NCBI GenBank assembly: GCA_001799675.1
Contig: MGTX01000004.1
Coordinates: 65,712 to 106,392, forward strand
Reading direction: 5' to 3'
DNA from: Elusimicrobia bacterium GWA2_66_18
GTDB lineage: Bacteria; Elusimicrobiota; Elusimicrobia; UBA1565; UBA9628
Length of the DNA stretch: 40,681 bases
A program made the position numbers and the translations under genes. The notes beneath the pieces are model-generated. The model saw nothing but the letters and a program-made list of their open reading frames with translations. It was not told where the DNA came from and did no database searches. Shown here piece after piece: positions 34,896-40,681 of this stretch. Position 1 is the first letter of the stretch. Each line of letters opens with the position of its first letter.

Positions 34896-35930
34896 ATGAG
34901 AGCGGTCGTCCTGACGAAGTTCGGCGGGCCGCAATATCTGGAGGCGGCGACCCTTTCCGACCCCGTCCCCGGGCCCGGCGAGGTCCTCCTGCGCGTGCGG
35001 GCCTGCGCGCTCAACCACCTCGACCTCTGGATCCGCGCCGGCCTGCCCGGCTCGAAAGTGAAGCTTCCTCACATCCTCGGCTGCGATGCGGCCGGGGAGG
35101 TCGTCGCCTTGGGACCCGGAGCGGAGGGCGTCTCCCTCGGCGGCCGTTTCGCCGTGCATCCCGGCCGCTCCTGCGCGCGCTGCGACGCCTGCCGCGACGC
35201 CCGCGACCCCGACTGCCCGTCCTACGGCATCATCGGCGCGTACGGCGGCTTGCCCGGCGCCTATGCGGAGCTTCTCGCCGTGCCCGTCGAACATCTCCTC
35301 TCGATGCCGGACTCCCTGTCCTTCATCGACGCGTCCGCCGTGCCCCTGACCTTCCTGACGGCCTGGCATATGCTCACGACTTCGGCGCGACTGCGTCCCG
35401 GCGAGACCGCGCTCGTCGTCGGCGCCGGCGCCGGAGTGGCGGTCGCCGCCATCCAGATCGCCAAGCTCGCCGGGGCCCGCGTCATCGCCACCTCCACCTC
35501 GAAGGAAAAACTCGAGGCCGCCCGCGGCCTCGGCGCCGACGAGACCATCCACCACCCGCCGGAGGACCTAGTCCGCGCCGTGCGCCGCCTCACGAAAGGA
35601 CGAATGGCAGACGTCGTCTTCGAACACGTGGGCGTGGCCGTGCTGATGGAGGCCCTGAAGTGCCTTCGCCCCTCGGGACGCCTGGTCACCTGCGGCGCGA
35701 CTTCGGGCGCGCTCGCCGAGATCGACCTGCGCTACGTCTTCAGCCGCCGGCTGAGCCTCCTCGGCTCCACGATGGGCAACCTAGCCGAGATGCGCCGCGT
35801 GTGGGCCCTGGCGGCCGAAGGACGACTCAAGCCCGTCGTAGACCGCACCTATCCGCTCGAGCAAGCGCGCCAGGCGCACGAGCGCCTTGAGGCCGGGGGC
35901 CAGTTCGGCAAGGTCGTGCTGACGGCGTGA
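34896..35930 (+). CDS. Zinc-type alcohol dehydrogenase / quinone oxidoreductase family protein
   Basis: This protein of about 344 residues has the MDR fold: a GroES-like N-terminal half beginning MRAVVLTKFGGPQYLEAA, and a Rossmann half with VVGAGAGVAVAAIQIAKLAG (about residues 173-192). Four Cys in SCARCDACRDARDPDC (about 92-107) form the structural zinc site. The Cys that would bind catalytic zinc is replaced (LNHLDLW and LGCDAAGEV), so a quinone-oxidoreductase-like NADPH reductase without catalytic zinc is more likely than an alcohol dehydrogenase. The ATG at 34896 is chosen for GGAGG five bases upstream and the usual family start; the ATG at 34884 overlaps that site. It overlaps the glycosyltransferase gene by four bases. 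Confidence 0.88.
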   Translation: MRAVVLTKFGGPQYLEAATLSDPVPGPGEVLLRVRACALNHLDLWIRAGLPGSKVKLPHILGCDAAGEVVALGPGAEGVSLGGRFAVHPGRSCARCDACRDARDPDCPSYGIIGAYGGLPGAYAELLAVPVEHLLSMPDSLSFIDASAVPLTFLTAWHMLTTSARLRPGETALVVGAGAGVAVAAIQIAKLAGARVIATSTSKEKLEAARGLGADETIHHPPEDLVRAVRRLTKGRMADVVFEHVGVAVLMEALKCLRPSGRLVTCGATSGALAEIDLRYVFSRRLSLLGSTMGNLAEMRRVWALAAEGRLKPVVDRTYPLEQARQAHERLEAGGQFGKVVLTA

Positions 35931-37576
35931 AGAGCGGATCCTCCCTCCCGGCCGGGCTGCTCGCCGCGGCGCTGGCCCTGCCCCTCGTCGGGCTCGGCTC
36001 GCCTCTCCTGGAGGTCGACGACGCCCGCTACGCCGAGGTCCCGCGCGCCATGGCCGCCTCCGGAGACTGGGTCCTTCCCTCTCTCAACGGCATGCCCTAC
36101 GTCGAGAAGCCGCCCCTCTGGTATTGGACGGCCGCGGCTTCGCAGAAGGTCTTCGGCGCGAGCGAAGCCTCGGCGCGCCTGCCGATGCTCCTCATCGCCC
36201 TGCTCGGCGCCGCCGGGGTCTGGTGGCTGGGGTCGTGGCTGTACTCCGCCGGGACAGGCCGCGCGGCGGCGGGTGCGACCGCGACCGCCGCGCTATGGCT
36301 CTTCCTCACGCACAACCTGACCCTCGATATGCCCGTGAGCGTCTTTCTGCTTTGGACCACGGCGCTGGCGCTGCGCGCCATGGCCCGGCCCGACGACGCT
36401 CACTGGGCCGCGCCCGCGGCCTGGCTGACGGCGGCGCTTGGATTTCTCAGCAAGGGTCTCATCGCGCTCCTTCTGCCCGGGCTCTGGGTCGTCGGTCTGG
36501 CCGTCCTGTTCCCAAAACTGCGCCGCGGCGCCCGGCGCCTGCTCTCGCCTCTCGGCCTCCTGCTCTTTCTCGCCGTCGTCGCACCCTGGTTCGCCGCGCT
36601 GCAGCGCCGCCGCCCGGACTTCCTCCACACTTTCTTCATTGAGCAGCACTTCCAGCGCTACCTGACGCCGCGCTACGGCCGCGGTGCGCCCTGGTGGTTC
36701 TTCCTCGCGGTCCTGCCGGCCGGTCTCCTGCCCTGGACGGTTCCCGCCCTCGTCGGCTTGGGACGCGCCGCGCGGCCGCTCGACGCCGCCGACTTCCGAG
36801 GCCCGGCCTTGGCGGCCTGGGTCCTGGGGGTCGCCGTCTTCTTCTCGATCTCGAACTCGAAGCTGGCGACCTACGTCCTGCCCGCCTTCCCTCACGCCTG
36901 TCTCATCGCCGTCGTGACGTTGGAGGAAGGCCTCCCGCGCTGGGCGGCGAAGCTCCAACGCTCTCTCGGGGCGGTCTTGCTGGCGGCGGCGGCCGTCGCG
37001 GCGCTCGCCGCCGGCCTCCTGCCCGCGCGCGCCTGGCCGCCGCGAGGGACCTCCGCCGACGCCGTCCGCGCCCTCGTCGTCCTCGGCCCCGCCCTGCTCG
37101 CCTGCCTCGGCGCGGCGCTGACCGCCGCCCCATCGTCGCATCGACCGGCCGTCGTCCTCACCGCGGGAGGCGCGCTTGCCGGGTTGTGCCTGTTCCTGGG
37201 CCTGCGTGCCGCCGCTCCGCTGCTGAGCGTCAAGGAAGCCGCCCTCGCCGTGCGCCAAGAAGCTCGGGCTGAGGACCAACTCTGGACCTACGGAACCTAT
37301 CTCCACGGCCTGCCCTTCTATTACGGGCGCCCCGTCGATAAGATCGTCTACTTCGTGGGCGAGTTCCATTACGCCAAGAAGGACCCGGCCTTCGCGGAGC
37401 GTTTTGGAGATGACCAGGACGTGCGCGCCCTGCCGCGGGCCGCAGGGAGGACCTTCGTGCTCCTGCGCCGCTTTGAGCGCCCGCATTTCGAGAAAACCGT
37501 TTCCGGCGGGGCGGCCTCGATTGCCTCCTGGCGGGCGTTCGGCCGCTGGTCGCTTGCCGAGGTCCGAACCCGCTAA
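35927..37576 (+). CDS. ArnT/PMT-like membrane glycosyltransferase (family 39/83 type)
   Basis: This 549-residue multi-helix inner-membrane protein starts with GTG at 35927 (GTGA overlap). The first periplasmic loop has the acidic DDARYAEVPRAMAASGDWVL and LNGMPYVEKPPLWYW (about residues 30-67), the catalytic signature of the ArnT / dolichyl-phosphate-mannose mannosyltransferase superfamily. About a dozen hydrophobic helices follow, then a soluble C-terminal domain. Such enzymes move a sugar from a polyprenyl-phosphate carrier to lipid A, lipid or protein in the periplasm. Acceptor and sugar are unknown; heavily exported FN3 and kelch proteins nearby would be possible acceptors (speculation). 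Its stop codon is interlocked with that of the convergent RDD gene. Confidence 0.87.
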   Translation: MKSGSSLPAGLLAAALALPLVGLGSPLLEVDDARYAEVPRAMAASGDWVLPSLNGMPYVEKPPLWYWTAAASQKVFGASEASARLPMLLIALLGAAGVWWLGSWLYSAGTGRAAAGATATAALWLFLTHNLTLDMPVSVFLLWTTALALRAMARPDDAHWAAPAAWLTAALGFLSKGLIALLLPGLWVVGLAVLFPKLRRGARRLLSPLGLLLFLAVVAPWFAALQRRRPDFLHTFFIEQHFQRYLTPRYGRGAPWWFFLAVLPAGLLPWTVPALVGLGRAARPLDAADFRGPALAAWVLGVAVFFSISNSKLATYVLPAFPHACLIAVVTLEEGLPRWAAKLQRSLGAVLLAAAAVAALAAGLLPARAWPPRGTSADAVRALVVLGPALLACLGAALTAAPSSHRPAVVLTAGGALAGLCLFLGLRAAAPLLSVKEAALAVRQEARAEDQLWTYGTYLHGLPFYYGRPVDKIVYFVGEFHYAKKDPAFAERFGDDQDVRALPRAAGRTFVLLRRFERPHFEKTVSGGAASIASWRAFGRWSLAEVRTR

Positions 37577-37588
37577 GGTCCGTAGCGG
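37570..37588. terminator. Small hairpin across two interlocked stop codons
   Basis: CCGCTA (37570-37575) pairs with TAGCGG (37583-37588) around a seven-base loop. The stem contains the TAG of the minus-strand RDD gene and part of the TAA of the plus-strand glycosyltransferase. It lacks a U tract and is short, so it is a weak terminator candidate. Confidence 0.3.
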
Positions 37589-38361
37589 CGCACGCGAGTG
37601 CGGCGGCGGTCCTTGGCGGCGGCGGTCACATGCCAACCGCGGTTGCCCGCTTCGAGGATGAAAGGGGTGGGAGAGAAGACCTCGAGCATCGCCCGGCGGA
37701 AGACCTCGGCGTCGCCGCTCGCCTCGGCCAGGTCCGCGACGGTCCCCGCGTACATCCCGTGCTTTCCCTTATAAACCTCCTGGATGAGGGCGACCACCTC
37801 GAGCCCCTTGTAAGCCTTAGAGATCGCGGCCATGTCCTTCGGCGTCGGCCGCAGGAGGGCGGCCCCGTAGTTGAGCACGAAGAGACCCGCCGCGGCGAGA
37901 GACGCGACCAGGAAGACCGCGGCCCCGCTCGAGCGCCGCGGGCCGGTCTCGACGATGAAGGTCCCGGAGAGAAGGTCGTGCAAGGCTCGCGTGCGGGGGT
38001 GGACGAGCGCGACCAGAAAGCCGAGGTTGGCCAGCGGCGTGCTGAGAAGCCAGCCCAAAGCCCGGACCAGGGCGCGAAGAAAACCGGGATACTTGCCTTC
38101 GGAGGTCACGACGCGCAGCCCCATGAGGCGCTTGCCGGGGGTGCCGCCCGAAAGGTTGCCCACGAACTGCCAGAACACGGCCAGCCCCGTCCAAGCCGCC
38201 CCCAGACCGACCAAGACCTTCTGATCCCCGGAACGCGTCAGAGGCCCGCCCCAGACCCAGACCGAGAGCACGGCCGCGACCGCGAAAGGAACCGTGTCTA
38301 GAAGGTAGGCCACGAACCGATCGCTGAATCGGCCGGGACGAAGTTCCAGTGCAGGTTCCAT
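37573..38361 (-). CDS. RDD family membrane protein with pseudopilin-like C-terminal segment
   Basis: This protein of about 262 residues begins MEPALELRPGRFSDRFVAYL, with the RDD-family Arg and Asp in the first helix, then a helix pair and SGGTPGKRLMGLRVVTSEGK (about residues 95-114) and TRALHDLLSGTFIVE (about 146-160), both diagnostic. A further membrane helix (about 169-188) is followed by a soluble tail with ALIQEVYKGKHGMYAGTVAD, which resembles the globular part of GspG-type pseudopilins (inference). The start ending at 38361 is chosen because it gives the canonical RDD beginning and lies six bases after a TATACT box. RDD proteins are poorly understood; some move ions or compatible solutes. 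Confidence 0.82.
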   Translation of the reverse strand: MEPALELRPGRFSDRFVAYLLDTVPFAVAAVLSVWVWGGPLTRSGDQKVLVGLGAAWTGLAVFWQFVGNLSGGTPGKRLMGLRVVTSEGKYPGFLRALVRALGWLLSTPLANLGFLVALVHPRTRALHDLLSGTFIVETGPRRSSGAAVFLVASLAAAGLFVLNYGAALLRPTPKDMAAISKAYKGLEVVALIQEVYKGKHGMYAGTVADLAEASGDAEVFRRAMLEVFSPTPFILEAGNRGWHVTAAAKDRRRTRVRRYGP

Positions 38362-38367
38362 CCTCCC

Positions 38368-38397
38368 AGTATAGAGCGGGGAAGGGGGATAAATCAA
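38368..38397 (-). promoter_or_regulatory. Sigma70-type promoter giving a leaderless RDD mRNA
   Basis: On the minus strand TTGATT (38397-38392) and TATACT (38373-38368) are separated by 18 bp, and the ATG (38361) is six bases after the -10. GGGAGG lies in that gap but touches the ATG with no spacing, so it cannot work as a normal Shine-Dalgarno site. Confidence 0.6.
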
Positions 38398-38529
38398 GTT
38401 CCGACGCGCATAGGCCCTCGGTCCCATGGTGTTCTGGGCCCTAGGGCTCTTCTTCGACTGGGCCTCCCGGCGCATCCTAGCCGGGTCGTTCGGTCTCACC
38501 ACCCCGACCCGAATCCCGTGGAGGTAACG

Positions 38530-39306
38530 ATGCCCCGCCGAGTCTTCGTTTCGCTCGCCTTCATCCTGTCCTCAGTCCCCGCCTGGTCGCAGTTCACGCC
38601 GCTGGAGTCCGAGGCCGCCCAGAAGGACCCGGGCGCCTTCACCATCGACGAAAACACCGTCCGCATCGACCAACTCGGTCCCACGCTCAAAGCGGCCGAG
38701 ATCCCCTCTCTGGAAGGATACGGGGGAGGCGACGCGACCATCATCCTCGACTCGATCATCAACAACGGCAGGAAGATGTGGAAGATCATCGTGGACAACA
38801 AGCCGGTGGTGGACGTCCGGACCCAATACGCCACGGCCCTGCCGGAGGGCGTGAAGGGCTGGGCCTCGATGGGCGGCTGGCAGCCGCCGAAGGGCATGAT
38901 CTGCGTCCTGACTGCGAAGAACGTCTACGGCGTCACGGTGCTCAACGTTCGATACCAGGTGCTTCGCACCTACGGCGGCTCCTACAAGGGAAAGGGCAAG
39001 TATCTGACGGCCGTGACCGTCGAACCGCTCCTTGTCGAAGTCGCCTGGGGCTACAAGTACACGATGGAGGCCTCGGTTCCGGACACGAGCATCGTCAACA
39101 TGGGCACGACCGAGAATCCCCTGGCCGCCATGATGGCCCAGTTGTCCTGGCGCATCCAGACCGCGGTCAAGGACTCCCAAGGCACGGACCTCTATTTCTT
39201 GCAAGGCGACGGCTCCTTGCGCGAGATCGGCGGCCCGTTCTCGAGCCAAGACCTCGAGAAAGCCCGGGCCGCAGTGGACATGGCTCGGCCCGAAGCGCTA
39301 AGATAG
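38530..39306 (+). CDS. Exported protein of unknown function
   Basis: This protein of about 258 residues has a signal peptide (MPRRVFVSLAFILSSVPAWS, cleavage near residue 20). The ATG at 38530 is supported by GGAGG five bases upstream; a GTG twelve bases earlier overlaps that site. The mature protein is mixed alpha/beta with segments DATIILDSIINNGRKMWKII and VLNVRYQVLRTYGGSYKGKG and two Trp/Gly-rich turns, but I recognise no family. It is probably periplasmic. It is divergent from the RDD gene, with 168 bases between the two starts, and its last codons carry the promoter of the ACT-domain gene. Confidence 0.72.
   Translation: MPRRVFVSLAFILSSVPAWSQFTPLESEAAQKDPGAFTIDENTVRIDQLGPTLKAAEIPSLEGYGGGDATIILDSIINNGRKMWKIIVDNKPVVDVRTQYATALPEGVKGWASMGGWQPPKGMICVLTAKNVYGVTVLNVRYQVLRTYGGSYKGKGKYLTAVTVEPLLVEVAWGYKYTMEASVPDTSIVNMGTTENPLAAMMAQLSWRIQTAVKDSQGTDLYFLQGDGSLREIGGPFSSQDLEKARAAVDMARPEALR
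39275..39304 (+). promoter_or_regulatory. Sigma70-type promoter giving a leaderless ACT-protein mRNA
   Basis: TGGACA (39275-39280, 5/6 match to the -35 consensus) and TAAGAT (39299-39304) are separated by 18 bp. The GTG at 39311 follows after six bases with no Shine-Dalgarno sequence. The element overlaps the last codons of the upstream gene. Confidence 0.6.
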
Positions 39307-39310
39307 AAGC

Positions 39311-39739
39311 GTGAAAGTCGAGAAGATCAAGCAGTTCAGCATCTTCATGCCCAACACACCGGGCGCGCTCAGCCGCCTTGCGGCCCTGTTCTCCGATAAT
39401 AGGATCAACATACTGGGCATCGCCTCCGAGGTCCGCGATGACTCCGGCCTAGTCCGCATCGCGCTCGGAGCCGACGCGGACATCTCCTCGCTCCTCTCGC
39501 AGGCCGGCTTCTCCAGCGTGGAGACGAACATCCTCTCGGTGGAGGTCGACGACCAGCCCGGCCAGCTCCTCCGCGTGACCGCCGCTCTGGCCGACGGGAA
39601 GATCAACATCACCACGGTCTATGGGACCTCGGTCAGCGGCGCCAAGACCGCGCGAATCCTGATCAACGCGCAAAACACGGACAAGGCCTTGTCGATCCTC
39701 GAGACGCTGGCCGAAGGATTCCCGAAAGAGGGTCGCTAG
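39311..39739 (+). CDS. Double ACT-domain protein
   Basis: This 142-residue cytoplasmic protein consists of two ACT domains (about residues 5-70 and 74-138). The first shows FMPNTPGALSRLAALFSDNR and INILGIASEV, the second VDDQPGQLLRVTAALADGKI and NITTVYGTSV, both the beta-alpha-beta ligand-binding pattern used for amino-acid sensing. There is no catalytic domain, so it probably regulates a partner or senses amino acids, like small stand-alone ACT proteins. It starts with GTG right after a promoter box and ends one base before the amidotransferase gene, suggesting joint control of nitrogen or amino-acid metabolism. Confidence 0.88.
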   Translation: MKVEKIKQFSIFMPNTPGALSRLAALFSDNRINILGIASEVRDDSGLVRIALGADADISSLLSQAGFSSVETNILSVEVDDQPGQLLRVTAALADGKINITTVYGTSVSGAKTARILINAQNTDKALSILETLAEGFPKEGR

Positions 39740-39740
39740 G

Positions 39741-40595
39741 ATGTGCCGTCTCTTCGCCCAGATCTCCCCGCGCCCCGAGCGCGCCCGCGATCTCCTCGTC
39801 GATTCCGACTTCTCACTTCTACGTCAAAGCGACTGGGACCCCGCCAACCCGCAGAAGGACGGCTGGGGACTGGCCTGGTTCGGCGCGGATGGACGGCCCC
39901 GCGTGAGGAAAAGCGGCAAGCCCGCCTCCAGCGAGAGGGCTCTCTTCGAGAGGACGTCCGAGGATGCGGTGTCCGGCGTCGTGCTCGGCCACATCCGAGC
40001 CGCCTCGGCCGGAATCGACATCGACGAGGCCCACGCCCATCCCTTCCAGGACGACGGCTGGATCTTCATCCACAACGGAACGATCACCATCCATCGAGAG
40101 GTCGCCAAAGCCCTGGGACCGCGCCGCGCGAGCCTCAAGACCGACAGCGACAGCGAGGTCTACTTACAGCAGTTCCTCAAGCACCTTTGCGCTACGGGCG
40201 ACGCTTCGCGCGCCTTCGAGGAATGCGTGCGCGAGGACTGGCTCCTCTGGACGGGCTGCCGGGACCTCTACCCGCACGCCTGCGCGCCCTACACCTCCCT
40301 CAACGCCATCGCCAGCGACGGCAAGGGTCTCCATGCCCTGTGCCACGCCGCCCGACGCGGCCCGGCCGAACACTCCATCTGCCGCCTTGACCAACCCTGG
40401 TCGGTGATGAGCTTCGGCATGCGCGGGGGGCGCTTCGTGCTCGCCAGCGAGGGCATCGACGGCGGCGAGTGGGAACGCCTCGTCCCTCCCGAAACGATCT
40501 CAGCCGTACCGACGGGAGACACGATCGAGGTTCGCCGCCGCGCGCTGCGCCTCGAGGGCCCCCTCGGACCCATCCCGGAGGTTTCTCGACAATGA
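39741..40595 (+). CDS. Class II glutamine amidotransferase (YafJ/EgtC-like)
   Basis: This 284-residue protein begins MCRLFAQ, so removal of Met exposes the N-terminal Cys nucleophile of Ntn-type glutaminases. Further family marks are KDGWGLAWFG (about residues 38-47), GHIRAASAG (about 87-95), HAHPFQDDGWIFIHNGTI (about 102-119) and TDSDSEVYLQQFL. It should release ammonia from glutamine or hydrolyse a gamma-glutamyl bond; no synthase domain is attached, so the acceptor reaction is unknown. EgtC of ergothioneine synthesis is one member of this family, but no egtB or egtD is seen here. It is one base behind the ACT gene and overlaps the next gene by four bases. Confidence 0.87.
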   Translation: MCRLFAQISPRPERARDLLVDSDFSLLRQSDWDPANPQKDGWGLAWFGADGRPRVRKSGKPASSERALFERTSEDAVSGVVLGHIRAASAGIDIDEAHAHPFQDDGWIFIHNGTITIHREVAKALGPRRASLKTDSDSEVYLQQFLKHLCATGDASRAFEECVREDWLLWTGCRDLYPHACAPYTSLNAIASDGKGLHALCHAARRGPAEHSICRLDQPWSVMSFGMRGGRFVLASEGIDGGEWERLVPPETISAVPTGDTIEVRRRALRLEGPLGPIPEVSRQ

Positions 40596-40681
40596 AAGCA
40601 CTCGGCGTCCTCGTCCTTGCGGCCGTCCTCGGCTTCCTGGTATGGCGGCAGTTCCTCCAAACCACCCCCCCCCCCCCCCCC
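40592..40681 (+). CDS. N-terminus of a membrane-anchored protein (3' truncated)
   Basis: The ATG at 40592 overlaps the amidotransferase stop (ATGA). The thirty visible codons encode an uncleaved-looking signal anchor, MKALGVLVLAAVLGFLVWRQ, then FLQTT and five prolines from the C run. The rest is outside the window, so the protein cannot be identified. Confidence 0.55.
   Translation, partial: MKALGVLVLAAVLGFLVWRQFLQTTPPPPP
40665..40681 (+). repeat. Seventeen-C homopolymer at the right edge
   Basis: The window ends in 17 consecutive C residues, in frame as five Pro codons of the truncated last gene. It may be a true proline tract, a slippage-prone switch or an assembly artefact at a contig end. 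Confidence 0.95.

Noticed and set aside
38438..38447. Ten-base palindrome GCCCTAGGGC in the divergent spacer
   Set aside because: It is short, GC-rich and not placed on a recognisable promoter, so an operator call is not supported.
1..40681. CRISPR arrays, insertion sequences, rRNA, riboswitches
   Set aside because: No regularly spaced repeats, transposase motifs, rRNA segments or recognised riboswitch cores were seen; intergenic gaps are all below about 210 bases.

Overview
The window is a GC-rich, densely coded bacterial segment, probably from a metagenome contig. It has the 5' end of one gene cut off at the left edge and a 17-C run at the right edge. A KDO-8-phosphate phosphatase (KdsC), two PorV/PorQ-type outer-membrane proteins and many exported proteins point to a two-membrane (Gram-negative) cell. 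Large kelch/LamG/FN3 surface proteins with FlgD-like C-termini next to PorV-like genes, plus a bifunctional transaldolase/phosphoglucose isomerase, make Elusimicrobiota or a related candidate phylum my best guess. That is inference; no marker gene settles it.

Layout. 1-805: end of an OPT-family transporter. 944-9464: a peptide-type ABC importer with two tandem substrate-binding proteins and two permeases but no ATPase gene, followed by an acyl-CoA ligase and the CCA-adding enzyme. 9502-14324: a 1279-aa exported LamG/FN3 protein overlapping a PorV-like gene. 14349-17094: aquaporin, leucyl aminopeptidase and GTP cyclohydrolase I, all overlapping. 17106-17965 (minus): a CDGSH iron-sulfur protein and a urate-hydroxylase-N-like membrane protein, divergent from tRNA-Gly(CCC) and a relatively AT-rich exported protein. 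18735-26177: TPR-SpoIID protein, lipoprotein, BadF-type kinase, RpiB, Tal-Pgi fusion and KdsC. 26226-26930: a membrane-anchored CBM48-like protein. 27019-34849: a 1772-aa kelch/FN3 protein, a second PorV-like gene and a coiled-coil protein. 34896-38361: zinc-type oxidoreductase, ArnT/PMT-like glycosyltransferase and, convergent, an RDD protein. 38530-40681: unknown exported protein, double-ACT protein, class II glutamine amidotransferase and the start of a membrane-anchored protein.

How the genes work together. Many genes overlap by four bases (ATGA or GTGA), so translational coupling is the rule. The clearest recurring design is a very large exported multidomain protein, with a C-terminal FlgD-like domain, overlapping a 328-aa PorV-like outer-membrane protein. 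It occurs twice, 13 kb apart, and suggests a cargo plus outer-membrane shuttle module reminiscent of type IX secretion. A second recurring pattern is regulatory: several transcription units have a TANNNT box 6-7 bases before a start codon with no Shine-Dalgarno sequence, which predicts leaderless mRNAs. No CRISPR array, insertion sequence, integrase or rRNA was seen, and there is no non-coding stretch over 300 bases.
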